DNA of 64,000 bases, taken from the NCBI RefSeq assembly GCF_009755355.1, contig NZ_WQLB01000016.1:28480-92479 (forward strand), in the 5' to 3' direction. A model generated the notes under the pieces. The model worked only from the letters and a program-made list of their open reading frames with translations, was not told where the DNA came from and did no database searches. A program made the position numbers and the translations under genes. The stretch is from Deinococcus arboris (GTDB lineage: Bacteria; Deinococcota; Deinococci; Deinococcales; Deinococcaceae). Below are positions 17,488 through 26,060 of the stretch, one piece after another. Each line of letters begins with the position of its first letter. Within the stretch, counting starts at the first letter, position 1.

Positions 17488-17727
17488 GTGGCGATCCGTT
17501 GGAAGCTTCGGGAATACATCGAGCAGCACAATCTGTCGGCGCTCTCTGTTGAGCTCAAGGCGGGTATCGGTCGAAACTCGATCTACCGTCTGACCCGTGC
17601 AGATGGCCCTCGTCTCATTGACCGAGAGACCCTTGCTAAGGTGATCCGAGCCCTTCGAGAACTCACCAATGGCAATGTTGAAGTGAGCGATCTGCTGGAG
17701 TACAGCGAAGACTATGAACAGCACTAA
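17488..17727 (+). CDS. XRE-family regulator (possible restriction-modification controller)
   Basis: 79 residues comprising a single Cro/CI-type helix-turn-helix (LKAGIGRNSIYRLTR as the recognition region) with helical flanks (LAKVIRALRELTN, VEVSDLLEY). GTG start at 17488. Controller (C) proteins of type II systems are small XRE proteins of this size that delay endonuclease expression. Here it diverges from the methyltransferase instead of preceding the endonuclease, so it may act on the methylase promoter. It could also be independent. Confidence 0.65.
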   Translation: MAIRWKLREYIEQHNLSALSVELKAGIGRNSIYRLTRADGPRLIDRETLAKVIRALRELTNGNVEVSDLLEYSEDYEQH

Positions 17728-18045
17728 TTATCCTGTTTGCCGTATAGCTTCAGAGCACAGGCCACGGCCCCACTCGCTTGCTATCAGGAAGCAATACTGT
17801 TAATACGATCGGCCAGGTCAGTGCGCGCTGGGGAGTGAATTCTCGCGGGTGTTGTTTGTGGATTGCCACCCTGGTGATGAACTAACTTACCTGAAAAGTG
17901 GCTGCCTCAGGGTTTTAGCGCGCAGCGGATGCACCCGTCACTGTCTTCCTGTCTTCGAAGCTCGAGTCTTAGCGTAGTTCTTGCCTTACTCCTTCTGACA
18001 GTGTTTTTTGACATTTAGAAAGAAAAATTTCTTACTTTCATTCTA
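17728..18045. other. Gene-free region with AT-rich inverted repeat
   Basis: No gene seen. At 18020-18033 is AAGAAAAATTTCTT, followed by TACTTTCATTCT, just past the stop of the secreted-protein gene. The AAAGAAA character resembles the palindrome at 19597-19616 and the site upstream of parA. It may be a terminator or a further partition-protein site. Confidence 0.3.
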
Positions 18046-18792
18046 TCACCAGAGTGGGCCTTTAGCCCAACCTGTAGGGAAGGGAGTCAACTTAAGCGGT
18101 TTGACCGGCCCTATGCTTATAGCTACCCGCTCATTCCCACGGCTGCCAGTGAGCTGCTGCCAGGTGTAACTGGATGTGACGCCTGGAGTCACCCGAATTA
18201 GAGCGCTGGTCCACTGCCCGCCCGAGCTTCTCACTCCACAGTTGTCTTCGTATGGCTGTGGCAGAAGCTGCTGGTTCAGGCGCCCGAGGAGGCGCCGCAC
18301 AGGGCCGAGCTCCACAATCTCCAGGAAATTCCCTGTATACCCCTGACCGCTAAACCCACCCTCGAGCACCAGTTCTGTGAAGCCGTTGCGGTTGATGTCT
18401 TTGAGGGCATACATGGACGAGACGTGGTTGACGAAGACGTAGTGCGCGGCAACGTTCAGACCTTCCAAGATGACCAACCCTTGCAGGTTGCCCGTGCGGT
18501 TGAAGCAGAAGGTGTACACGTAGGCGGTTTGCTGGCGACCCTTGGCTGTGAACGTGCCAGGGGCTGCGCCTTCAATGCTGAAGTCGGAACCCTCGCAGAG
18601 GTCCATGCCAGCATCAGCGTCCCACACCTGTTGGGTGGCTGCTCGCCGAGCCAGGGACTCAACGCGGCCACGCTCGCTCTCTGTTAGACGTGGTTCTGGA
18701 GCCGGCAAGCGCGAGTCATACAGCACTCGTGTTTGCGCCAGGGTTTGGCCTGCCAGAGACACCATCAGGGTCAGAAAGAGCGCGCGGTCCAT
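18046..18792 (-). CDS. Secreted protein, unknown function
   Basis: ATG 18792 was chosen because it starts a clean signal peptide (MDRALFLTLMVSLAGQTLAQ). A longer frame upstream overlaps the next gene. The mature ~228 residues include SFSGQ-like and beta-rich segments (YALKDINRNGFTELVLEGGF), which recall FG-GAP/integrin-like or lipoprotein beta structures, and four cysteines that may pair. Exported. Not assigned to a family. It is last in a same-strand series after the parA group, with a 37-bp gap. Confidence 0.6.
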   Translation of the reverse strand: MDRALFLTLMVSLAGQTLAQTRVLYDSRLPAPEPRLTESERGRVESLARRAATQQVWDADAGMDLCEGSDFSIEGAAPGTFTAKGRQQTAYVYTFCFNRTGNLQGLVILEGLNVAAHYVFVNHVSSMYALKDINRNGFTELVLEGGFSGQGYTGNFLEIVELGPVRRLLGRLNQQLLPQPYEDNCGVRSSGGQWTSALIRVTPGVTSSYTWQQLTGSRGNERVAISIGPVKPLKLTPFPTGWAKGPLW

Positions 18793-18829
18793 ACCCAAAG
18801 CATAGGAAGGGACACAGGAACTGGTGAGC

Positions 18830-19594
18830 TCAAATGCGCGCTGATTCAGGTACTCCTTGGGTCTGCTCAAGGTTGGCCAACTCATCTTGCTTGGCTTTCT
18901 CTTTGATCGTCACGGCTTGATCTAACAGCCCCAGCATGTGCTTGAGATCGCTCAGAGCCATTTGAACGTCGGTGGCTTTGTTCTGGGTCAGCACGACTAG
19001 GAAGGCCACCACAACAGCAGTAATAAGCAACCAGAGCGGCGCGCCCTTAATGACAGGAAGTGTGGCTGCCGCTGTCGCCAGAATGGCTGGCAGCATACCC
19101 AAGCGCCCAGCTGCTCCAAAGACGGCTTCAAACCTCTCTTTCTGGATCTCACTGGTTTGGGCCAGCCGTGCGCGAGCAAACTGTATCTCTGGCAGGCCAT
19201 AGGAAAGTAGCTTGGCGACCTCTGCTTCTTCTCCTATCAACCGCTCTTGCAGCGCGCTAATCATGGCAGGCCGGGGCTGTCGCAGGCTCTGAAACACGTT
19301 CCCCTGTTCTCGCACCACGAGAATGTTTGCGACCACAGCAATCAGCAATGCCATCAGCACCAATCCACCGTAGACCAAGGTGAACCCATCAAAAGGCTGA
19401 AGTGCTTGAACTCCTGTTGCCGCCAACGCGACGGCAAGCAGAGCGAGACTCCAAGACACGCGGCGTCCATATCGTTTCTGCGAGGCAGCTACCTCTGAGG
19501 ACTCTTGATCGTCCTTCGCCATGTACTCTTCTAAACCGTCTAGAAGGGCTTTGACCTGGTCCATGTCCGCTCGATGTGCTGGAAACTTAGTCAT
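18830..19594 (-). CDS. Membrane protein with two hydrophobic hairpins and coiled coil
   Basis: 254 residues. Two pairs of transmembrane helices are visible (LALLAVALAATGVQAL / LVYGGLVLMALLIAVVANIL, and MLPAILATAAATLPVI / LWLLITAVVVAFLVVL), separated and followed by charged helical regions (IKEKAKQDELANLEQTQG). ATG 19594 follows a GAAAGAAA purine run. The start sits at the 20-bp palindrome downstream of the parB-like gene, so its expression may be tied to the partition operon. Function unknown. Confidence 0.6.
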   Translation of the reverse strand: MTKFPAHRADMDQVKALLDGLEEYMAKDDQESSEVAASQKRYGRRVSWSLALLAVALAATGVQALQPFDGFTLVYGGLVLMALLIAVVANILVVREQGNVFQSLRQPRPAMISALQERLIGEEAEVAKLLSYGLPEIQFARARLAQTSEIQKERFEAVFGAAGRLGMLPAILATAAATLPVIKGAPLWLLITAVVVAFLVVLTQNKATDVQMALSDLKHMLGLLDQAVTIKEKAKQDELANLEQTQGVPESARI

Positions 19595-19596
19595 CA

Positions 19597-19616
19597 ATTT
19601 CTTTCTTGAAAGAAAT
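19597..19616. promoter_or_regulatory. 20-bp inverted repeat, candidate partition site
   Basis: ATTTCTTTC-TT-GAAAGAAAT: perfect 9-bp arms. Its core CTTGAAAGAAA recurs exactly at 20431-20441 upstream of parA and, inverted, at 38684-38694. Repeats of this sort near a parA/RHH pair commonly serve as operator and centromere (parS/parC). It overlaps the end of the RHH gene and the ribosome site of the membrane-protein gene. Confidence 0.5.
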
Positions 19617-19864
19617 CATTCTTTCTTTTCGAGGTACTCGATTAGCGCGGCCTGCACCACATCCTGAATTTTGCGGCCCTCGGCAGCCGCGTGCATTTTC
19701 AGACGGCGATGCAGGCCGGTAGGTAGGCGGGTGTTGAATGACTCCAGAGCATCGGGCATGCCTTTCTCTGCAGCCTGGGGTGGCTCCTGGACAGGGGCAT
19801 CTGTTTCCTGCATCCGCTGTTTCATGGCCGCGCCAATGCTTAGGCCCTTGCCTTTTTTCGTCAT
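19616..19864 (-). CDS. ParB-like ribbon-helix-helix partition protein
   Basis: 82 residues: an N-terminal basic, flexible part (MTKKGKGLSIGAAMKQRM) and a C-terminal RHH fold (FNTRLPTGLHRRLKMHAAAE, IQDVVQAALIEYLEKKE). The start overlaps the parA stop by 4 bp. Small RHH centromere-binding proteins pair with short ParA ATPases in type Ib partition systems. The flexible N-terminus usually stimulates the ATPase. It probably binds the CTTGAAAGAAA repeats around the operon. Confidence 0.7.
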   Translation of the reverse strand: MTKKGKGLSIGAAMKQRMQETDAPVQEPPQAAEKGMPDALESFNTRLPTGLHRRLKMHAAAEGRKIQDVVQAALIEYLEKKE

Positions 19865-20418
19865 GCCAGCACCTCTGCCAGAGCCTCGCGGTACTCGGTC
19901 AGGTCATCTGGCAGGGTGCCAAAGGCCCGCTCAAACTTGATGAGGTGGGGAATGATGCCGTACACCGGCAGATCCTCGTCCTCCAGGGCTGCTTTCATCT
20001 CGCGACCCAGACCTCCTCGTGCCTGGGTCAGGAGGATGCCCCAGGGCCCACTGAAGCCGGAAGCGGCCAGGGCGTCGAGTGTGGGGACAAGACGGTCAGC
20101 CTCCAAGGCATTGCATTTGGCCACGACCAGGACGCGGGCGGCCATGCGAGCAGCGTCTCCGAGTGCTTTGGGATCGTTAGGCGGCGTATCCACAACCACC
20201 ACAGCATGTTTCATGGCCTGCGCCTGCTTGCCTTCGGGATAGACCGGGAAAGGGAGATTCCCAGCAGCGCGTGCCCATGCCCCAGCGCTGCCTTCGGGGT
20301 CTTTATCCAGAACAGCTACATCGCGGCCTTGGGTTTTGAGGAGTGCGACCGTATACATGGCGGTGAGCGTCTTGCCCACCCCACCTTTGCGGGAAAGCAC
20401 GGAGATAACCTCTGCCAT
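19861..20418 (-). CDS. parA: ParA-family partition ATPase
   Basis: 185 residues with the deviant Walker A KGGVGKT (11-17), Walker A' strand VAVLDKDPEGSA and Walker B-like VVVVDTPPND. It lacks an N-terminal HTH, so it is the short type Ib form in which the partner protein provides repression. ATP-dependent binding to nucleoid DNA moves plasmid copies apart. The overlap with the RHH gene and upstream AAAGAAA motifs support an autoregulated operon. It indicates that the window derives from a low-copy replicon. Confidence 0.85.
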   Translation of the reverse strand: MAEVISVLSRKGGVGKTLTAMYTVALLKTQGRDVAVLDKDPEGSAGAWARAAGNLPFPVYPEGKQAQAMKHAVVVVDTPPNDPKALGDAARMAARVLVVAKCNALEADRLVPTLDALAASGFSGPWGILLTQARGGLGREMKAALEDEDLPVYGIIPHLIKFERAFGTLPDDLTEYREALAEVLA

Positions 20419-20502
20419 AAAGAAATCTTACTTGAAAGAAAAATTGAAAGGAAGGCGGAGGAGTTAGGTGTCGTATCCAACGCCTGAGTCCTTCGCCTCG
20501 AT
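20419..20502 (-). promoter_or_regulatory. parA upstream region with CTTGAAAGAAA repeats
   Basis: CTTGAAAGAAA (20431-20441) and a second ATTGAAAGGAAG (20443-20454) are spaced about one helical turn apart directly before the parA start. The first exactly matches the half-site of the 19597-19616 palindrome. Probable operator/centromere for the RHH partner. Confidence 0.45.
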
Positions 20503-21237
20503 TCATGATTGGTTGTAAAGCGCTGCCAAAAATTCCTGCAACTCCCTCTGGATCTCTGCTGACCTCATCCCATAGTGGGCTTCTTGGTGACAGTTGGGGC
20601 AGATGGCCGCGCAGTTCTGAGGCGTATCAGGGCCGTCCAAGGCCAGCGCCTCGACATGGTGCACTTCAAGAAACGGTTGTCCATTCTTCGATAGAAATGG
20701 GGCGTTCCGGCCGCAGCATTCACAGATGCCTTGTGCGCGGTTGAGCACAAATGCCACGACCTCCGGATCGCGCTCATACGTACTGAGGGTGACCTCTCTT
20801 TTTTTCGGGTGAGGGTTCCCAGGAGGGGGGACAGTAGGTGCAGGCGCCTGGCGCCTCAGTTCAATTGGCAGTTCGGGGTCTAACTCTGCGAGGAATTCCA
20901 GGATCTGGGCGATCACCTTTGCGCCCACATTTCGTGCTGGAGCGTAGCCTTTGAGATAGGGCTGGCCTATAGAGAGCAGCACGGCTGAAATATTCTGCAT
21001 TCGAAATTCGACTGACGCTGCTGTGCGGCCTAAGAGCACGCCCTCCAGAAGCTTTCTTCGGTGCTCTGCCTTGGAATAGGCTTCACCCCGCTGCTCAAGG
21101 CGCAGCATCTCAAGATAGGCAGCTAACGTGACCAACAATTCTTCAGGGGTCCAAAGGCTGCCTTGGGTTCGTTGTTTCCCTTCAGGAAGGGAAACGTCTG
21201 GCAGAAGGCGAGGCTGCTTGTTGGCAGTGGATTTCAT
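20503..21237 (-). CDS. HNH endonuclease (McrA-like)
   Basis: 244 residues from ATG 21237, which has AAGGAACAT upstream; the longer frame overlaps the preceding gene. The N-terminal region (WTPEELLVTLAAYLEMLRLE, RTAASVEFRMQNISAVL) is the helical domain often found before HNH in modification-dependent nucleases. The C-terminal HNH has zinc cysteines (CECCGRNAPF), the HH pair (LEVHHVEALA), Asn (TPQNCAAICPNCHQEAH) and final His. It would cut DNA, possibly modified DNA. It lies 11 bp after the DUF7662 gene, as if cotranscribed. Confidence 0.75.
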   Translation of the reverse strand: MKSTANKQPRLLPDVSLPEGKQRTQGSLWTPEELLVTLAAYLEMLRLEQRGEAYSKAEHRRKLLEGVLLGRTAASVEFRMQNISAVLLSIGQPYLKGYAPARNVGAKVIAQILEFLAELDPELPIELRRQAPAPTVPPPGNPHPKKREVTLSTYERDPEVVAFVLNRAQGICECCGRNAPFLSKNGQPFLEVHHVEALALDGPDTPQNCAAICPNCHQEAHYGMRSAEIQRELQEFLAALYNQS

Positions 21238-21248
21238 ATGTTCCTTGG

Positions 21249-21683
21249 TTATTTCCGGCGAAATTCCACGGTTTCCTGCTCTGGATTGATAGTGATGGTT
21301 TTCCAGCCGACCGCCAGCCACGCTTTGCCTTGGGAATGGGTATCGGTGTTGGCCCACCAGGCCCGGGCATGCTGGCCCCGGGCAGTTGCAGGTAGGGGAG
21401 CGCCGAGCAGCTGCTCAATTTCATTGAAGGTCAGGGTTGTGGTGTCGTCTTGGATTCGCGCCAAATATTCAGCAAGGGCTAGATACTTTTTGCCAATAGT
21501 CTTGAGCGCTGCGGCGTCTTGAGCCCTTATCGTTCCGGGCGCCGCTGGGATCGTGTCTTGGGTCAAGTCATGGATGTACTGAAGGAGCTGAGGAAGCTTG
21601 CCTTGGTCTAAGGACGTGGAGAGCGTCACGTCTGCCAAGGTTTGCGCGCCCTGCTGTAGGTGAATCCGAATGGTTTTTGTCAT
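21249..21683 (-). CDS. DUF7662-domain protein
   Basis: 144 residues from ATG 21683. The C-terminal half carries the DUF7662 pattern: YLARIQDDTTTLTFNEIEQL, LPATARGQHARAWWAN, AWLAVGWKTITIN. This domain is frequently found next to restriction or nuclease genes, and its biochemical role is not established. Here it is first in a two-gene unit with the HNH nuclease. The divergent region upstream serves the serine recombinase. Confidence 0.6.
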   Translation of the reverse strand: MTKTIRIHLQQGAQTLADVTLSTSLDQGKLPQLLQYIHDLTQDTIPAAPGTIRAQDAAALKTIGKKYLALAEYLARIQDDTTTLTFNEIEQLLGAPLPATARGQHARAWWANTDTHSQGKAWLAVGWKTITINPEQETVEFRRK

Positions 21684-21772
21684 ATCCAGACTATATAGTT
21701 TGAAAAAGTTTTTGTCAAACACTATTCAACTTATTATCAGTCTGACCAGTAGAGGGGTGGTTGATCCACTCT

Positions 21773-21817
21773 TGTTACAGTTCTTGAACGGTCCGATGGC
21801 TCCTGTTACACTTTCGT
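21773..21817 (+). promoter_or_regulatory. Recombinase promoter with TGTTACA direct repeat
   Basis: TGTTACA occurs at 21773-21779 and 21804-21810. Between them is TTGAAC (21784-21789), a possible -35, with TTACACT as a possible -10. The GTG start at 21818 lies only 7 nt after the second repeat with no Shine-Dalgarno, so transcription may be leaderless, which is common in Deinococcus. The repeat may be a regulator site. Confidence 0.35.
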
Positions 21818-22516
21818 GTGCCTTCTCCAGCCTCACTGACGGCCATCGCCTACTACCGTGTTTCGACTGTTCGGCAAGGTCAGAGTGGTCTTGGCCTGGA
21901 GGCGCAGCAGGCAGCGGTCCTTGCTTATGCTCAGAGCAAGGGTCTGGAGCTGGAGTTGGAATTCACTGAGGTTGAGACCGGCACTCGGAAACGGCGCCGG
22001 CCACAACTCGAAGCCGCCCTTGATCAGACTCGCCGCATCGGTGGCGTGCTCCTCATCGCTAAGTTGGATCGTCTTGCCCGCAACGTCGCCGTCGTCGCCA
22101 GCCTGATGGAATCCGGCGTCCGCTTCGTCGCTGTAGATATGCCTGAAGCCGACAATCTCACCATCCATGTGATGGCCGCTGTAGCCGAGCGGGAAGCACA
22201 ACTGATTTCCGCGAGAACTAAGGCGGCCCTGGCTGCCCGCAAAGCTCGCGGTCTCAAACTTGGGAAGCCCGAGAACCTGACGCCAGCCGCCCGACAGGCT
22301 GGGGCCGCCTCCACATTTACCAGGGCCGTGCAGGACATGCGGACTGTGGCTGCCTACGCTGGTGCACTGCGCGCCCAAGGCCTCAGCCTGCGAGCTATTG
22401 CAGCCCACCTGGAGACTCATGGTTTCAGGACCCGGAAGGGTGGCCCCTGGAACGCCGTGCAGGTGAAACGCGTTCTGGACAGGCAGAAACTGATCGCAGC
22501 CGATCCAGCTGCATGA
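21818..22516 (+). CDS. Serine recombinase / resolvase-invertase
   Basis: 232 residues. The resolvase catalytic domain is complete: nucleophile Ser16 in YYRVSTVRQ, GLEAQQAAVLAYA, the KLDRLARN arginine motif, and AEREAQLISARTKAALAA leading into the long E helix. The C-terminal DNA-binding part (LRAIAAHLETHGFRTRKGG) ends in a short recombinase-type helix set. It would catalyse site-specific inversion, resolution or integration via Ser-DNA links. It sits at the left border of the McrBC/methylase defence block, so it may have brought it. A strong terminator follows. Confidence 0.85.
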   Translation: MPSPASLTAIAYYRVSTVRQGQSGLGLEAQQAAVLAYAQSKGLELELEFTEVETGTRKRRRPQLEAALDQTRRIGGVLLIAKLDRLARNVAVVASLMESGVRFVAVDMPEADNLTIHVMAAVAEREAQLISARTKAALAARKARGLKLGKPENLTPAARQAGAASTFTRAVQDMRTVAAYAGALRAQGLSLRAIAAHLETHGFRTRKGGPWNAVQVKRVLDRQKLIAADPAA

Positions 22517-22555
22517 ATTGACAGGGCGTGAATACCGCTCTATATTGGAGAAATC

Positions 22556-22579
22556 AAGGCAACCTTTGGGTTGCCTTTT
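22556..22579 (+). terminator. Rho-independent terminator
   Basis: AAGGCAACC-TTTG-GGTTGCCTT stem with a short T-run (TTTTCTTAT) on the + strand, 40 bp after the serine recombinase stop. Confidence 0.8.
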
Positions 22580-22644
22580 CTTATAGATAGATCCACCAAA
22601 CTCTTTTACAAGTGCGATTCTGCTTTTCAGGCGATTCGAAGGGA

Positions 22645-23958
22645 TTAGGCAGGCGAGAGCTGCGGGTAGAGGGCAGGTAGCTCTTGGTGCAACTTCACGG
22701 TTACTACTTTCAGATAGCGGTGTTCAGGTAATTCAATTTCGGGAAAATTATCGGGCAAGCCTGGAAGGTGGGGATAGATCAGCCATAACTCTCGATGTCC
22801 CATTTCGTGTTGAAACGCTGCACTATAGGACAACATCTGATAAACGTCAGCATTATTAATTCCATGAGGAAAGCTGCGATCTGTCCTTAATTGTTTCCAT
22901 TTGGTGTCGGCGATAATTACAGGCTGACCTGGGGGATAGATTGTGAGGTCAGGGCGTAAGGCGAAAATAGGACGCCTTTTGTTGGAAAGGCGAGATGTGA
23001 AGCTCCCGAGGTGTCTCCCCTTGACTTGCGTTTCTATCTGCCAATCAGGATTCTGTCGGCGGAGGAGATGCGCTACGTATGTTTCATACACCCGGTTCAT
23101 ATCGAACAGCACTGCTGTCACACGTGAAGCTGTGCCTGCTGTCAAAGGGTTGAGCTCATTGAGGATCAGACGGCAGATGTCGAGGGCGGGGGTGAAGTGG
23201 ATATAGCCACGCTCCAGCTTCCAACGCGTGAAGTCCCGGCGAACATCCCGGCTGGCAGGCACGTCCGCTAGGGCGTGCAACAGCTCACTCGCGAGCCGTC
23301 GACTGTCGCTTCGAGCAGTCATACGGGCGATGCGCTCGATCGCCAGACGCACCAAGCGTGTCTCCGGACGATCCGGAAGAAACTCGTCATAGGACACATG
23401 TAGTAGATGTGCCCGGTGGGGCGGTTGCCGAAGTTGCCGCGGCATATCCAGGCGGCCCCGTAATCCCGCCCGTTCTTCCCGAACCTTTTGGTAGGCATGG
23501 GGGACGCCTCGGCGGATGGCGGCTCGCAATATTTCCAGGCCGTAACGCAGTACCACTTCGAACAGCGGCATCCGCGCGGGGTCAAGGTCCGCGGGCAGAG
23601 CTGCGCGGTAGTTATCACCAGCGACGGTCAACATCCTGAGCAGCAGTGAGCGGCTGCGGGTGACAGCTTCTCCGTCTGCTTCACCATCCCGCTCATGGGT
23701 CTTGGGCAGGAGTTCAACTGTCGTGCCGTCCGGGGTGCGGATCACGCCAACCCACTGTTGCAGGCGCAGTGCGGGCTGGTTGCCACGCAGAGTAGGGCGA
23801 GCGATCACCTCTTCCTGACCCTTGTTCCCCTCTATAGGCGTCTGAAGAAAGACCCGCAGAGCATCAAAGGACTCAGGCGGGAGGGCGTGTACCCCGGCCA
23901 CCGCAGGGGCAGCGCCGCGCACGAGGAGGTCGTACTCGCGGGCGATAATGTAGGTCAT
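22645..23958 (-). CDS. mcrC: McrC-type nuclease subunit of McrBC
   Basis: 437 residues, start overlapping the mcrB stop by 4 bp. The N-terminal half (VGVIRTPDGTTVELLPKTH, LLRMLTVAGD, RGVPHAYQKVREERAGLRG, VSYDEFLPDRPETRLVRLA) is typical McrC. The C-terminal PD-(D/E)xK nuclease shows RPDLTIYP, then VIIADTKWK. With McrB it forms a GTP-dependent complex that translocates on and cuts DNA carrying modified cytosine. The partner methylases in this window show that self-modification must be compatible with it. Confidence 0.88.
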   Translation of the reverse strand: MTYIIAREYDLLVRGAAPAVAGVHALPPESFDALRVFLQTPIEGNKGQEEVIARPTLRGNQPALRLQQWVGVIRTPDGTTVELLPKTHERDGEADGEAVTRSRSLLLRMLTVAGDNYRAALPADLDPARMPLFEVVLRYGLEILRAAIRRGVPHAYQKVREERAGLRGRLDMPRQLRQPPHRAHLLHVSYDEFLPDRPETRLVRLAIERIARMTARSDSRRLASELLHALADVPASRDVRRDFTRWKLERGYIHFTPALDICRLILNELNPLTAGTASRVTAVLFDMNRVYETYVAHLLRRQNPDWQIETQVKGRHLGSFTSRLSNKRRPIFALRPDLTIYPPGQPVIIADTKWKQLRTDRSFPHGINNADVYQMLSYSAAFQHEMGHRELWLIYPHLPGLPDNFPEIELPEHRYLKVVTVKLHQELPALYPQLSPA

Positions 23959-26060
23959 GGCGACGAATAGACGCCCTGGAAGGCGCTCAGGCGCCCAAAG
24001 GCTTTCTCGTTGTAGCTGTAGCGGCGGCGCTCACTCTGGCCAGTGTCACGCCTGCGGACGTGAATGAACTGGTCGGCCTCCTCCGTTTTTTGGTCGTCGC
24101 CCAGTACCTCGCGGATACTGTTCCAGTCCTCGAAGAAGTACTCTTCCAGAAGAGGCAGGATCTTATTGCGCAGCGCGCCTGCCACCTGCTCCAGCGTAGG
24201 CTGGACCCCCAGCAGGTATGCGTGCCCAATCATCTGATCCCGGCTTAGCCGCTCTTCAATACGCTCATTGAGGGATCGCAAGAAAGCTTGAAGGTTCAGT
24301 GTGCCCCCATCGAGTTCTAAGGCGTCCGGCAGCAGGCTGGGATCAGGCCAGACAGCGCTGAAGGTGAAACGTCGCCGAAGGGCAGCGTCCAACTGCGTCA
24401 GACTCCGGTCGGCGGTGTTCATGGTGCCAATCACGTAAAGGCTCTGCGGCACGCTGAGGTTCCGCTTGCTGAGTGGAAGCTGCACCATCAAGGCCTCGGC
24501 TGCCCCAGCGCGCTTGCCCTCTTCCAGCAGAGTCATCAGTTCCCCAAACACCTTGGAGACGTTTCCCCGGTTGATCTCGTCAATGATCAAGACGTGCGCC
24601 CGCAGAGTGCCCTCGGCCTCCTCATCACCAACCGCGCCGCCCGCCTGCCGCACGGCCCGCAAGAACAGGCCATCCTCCAGATCGTAGGTCAGTTGACCGC
24701 CCTTCATCACGGGTTTGAGACCCTCGATAAAGTCTTCGTAGCCGAAAGACTGATGGAAGGTCATGAAGGTCACGCGGCCCTCTGCCACCAGCTCATCGTA
24801 GCGGGCCTTGCGAGCGTCACGCTGGTTCTTCTCGCTGTGCGAGGAGGCAAAGGACGGTTCCAGAATTTTCAGCGCCTCGTCAATGACTGAGTACGTTTTT
24901 CCAGTGCCGGGTGGGCCATACAGAATCTGGTTCAGGGGCACCCCTGGCGGTGCACGGAACTTTACCTCAGGTGTAGATACATCAGGCGGGAGAATGACCT
25001 CGCCTTCCTCCTGCGCAGCGACCCACGCGCCATAGGACAGGGCCGGAAAGCCAGAGGCGAGGTCGCGGGCCTGTTCCAGCACCTGCTCGTAATCCGAAAG
25101 CGTTCGCACCTCCGCCGCACCGCTCACGCCCAGTTCGTCCAAGTACGGCACGACAATGCCATTGAGCGGCAAGAACGCGTCGGGATTTAGCCAGAATAGG
25201 CCTTGCGTGAGCTTGGGGACGCCCACCTGCTGAATCTCCAACGCACGCTCGAAGGTTCGTTTTTCCAGCGTGCCGTCCACCGCCTGCCGTGCTAATGCCC
25301 ACAGGGTTGGCAGGTCGTCCGGCTTCCGCTTGCTGCGGTAGGGAAAGAACCAGGCGTTCATGGGGTTGCTCCAAGGCACGCCGATCAAGCTGGCCGGGGC
25401 AGGCTCAGAGATGCCCAGTTTCTCCCCGATGAAGGCGAACAGCTCCTGCACCCGTGCGTCCGTCTTGTGCTTGAGTACCAACGAGAAGAAGGTAAAAGGG
25501 TCAATGACCGTCAGTTCCTCGCCCTCGTCGTGACCTACAGATATTCCCGCCTGCCGCAGCAGCCGGATCAGGGCCGGGTGCCGGTCCACCTCATGAAATT
25601 CCAAAAGTTTGTGGGCGAGAGCTTTGAAGAACGGCGGCCACTCGAATACCGGTTCCTTCTGCAGGCCCTGAAACACAGGCCCTGGCGTCAGCCCCGCTCG
25701 CCAGTCACTGTAGCTCTGCCCAGTGCTCTGTTCCTTCCAAGCCGCCTGACCACTCTGCGCCCGCCCTAACGTGACCGCTGCTGCCGCACTCACGGAGTCA
25801 AACACCACGTCCTGCGTATACATCAGGCGTGTGAGGTCATCGGTCTTTACCAAACGGCCCTCACTGATCAGTGAGCTGCGCAGCGCAAAGTAGTTGTGCC
25901 CAGTGAATGAGGGCGTCGCCTCTGCCCGCGCCTGACTGCCTGCCCGGACCACGAACCCTTTGCCCTGTGGAAAGCCGGTGGCCTGCACGCCCGAGCTGAC
26001 CAGCTCAAAGAGGGGGGGTGCGGTGCTTGGTCCTACTCCAGTTCCTGCCTGTCCTGTCAT
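23955..26060 (-). CDS. mcrB: McrB-type AAA+ GTPase with N-terminal DUF4357-like domain
   Basis: 701 residues. The AAA+ part has Walker A LYGPPGTGKTYSV (around residue 381), FMTFHQSFGYEDFIEGLKP, Walker B HVLIIDEINRGNVSKVFGEL and the McrB signature GTMNTADRSLTQLDAALRRR (around 546). The N-terminus is unusual: residues about 27-120 (GKGFVVRAGSQARAE, ALRSSLISEGRL, DVVFDSVSAAAAVTLGR) match DUF4357 instead of a known methylcytosine reader. A middle domain (AWFFPYRSKRKPDDLPTLW) follows. In McrB the N-terminal domain sets target choice, so this complex may read a different signal. ATG 26060 has GGGAGAATG upstream. Confidence 0.88.
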   Translation of the reverse strand: MTGQAGTGVGPSTAPPLFELVSSGVQATGFPQGKGFVVRAGSQARAEATPSFTGHNYFALRSSLISEGRLVKTDDLTRLMYTQDVVFDSVSAAAAVTLGRAQSGQAAWKEQSTGQSYSDWRAGLTPGPVFQGLQKEPVFEWPPFFKALAHKLLEFHEVDRHPALIRLLRQAGISVGHDEGEELTVIDPFTFFSLVLKHKTDARVQELFAFIGEKLGISEPAPASLIGVPWSNPMNAWFFPYRSKRKPDDLPTLWALARQAVDGTLEKRTFERALEIQQVGVPKLTQGLFWLNPDAFLPLNGIVVPYLDELGVSGAAEVRTLSDYEQVLEQARDLASGFPALSYGAWVAAQEEGEVILPPDVSTPEVKFRAPPGVPLNQILYGPPGTGKTYSVIDEALKILEPSFASSHSEKNQRDARKARYDELVAEGRVTFMTFHQSFGYEDFIEGLKPVMKGGQLTYDLEDGLFLRAVRQAGGAVGDEEAEGTLRAHVLIIDEINRGNVSKVFGELMTLLEEGKRAGAAEALMVQLPLSKRNLSVPQSLYVIGTMNTADRSLTQLDAALRRRFTFSAVWPDPSLLPDALELDGGTLNLQAFLRSLNERIEERLSRDQMIGHAYLLGVQPTLEQVAGALRNKILPLLEEYFFEDWNSIREVLGDDQKTEEADQFIHVRRRDTGQSERRRYSYNEKAFGRLSAFQGVYSSP

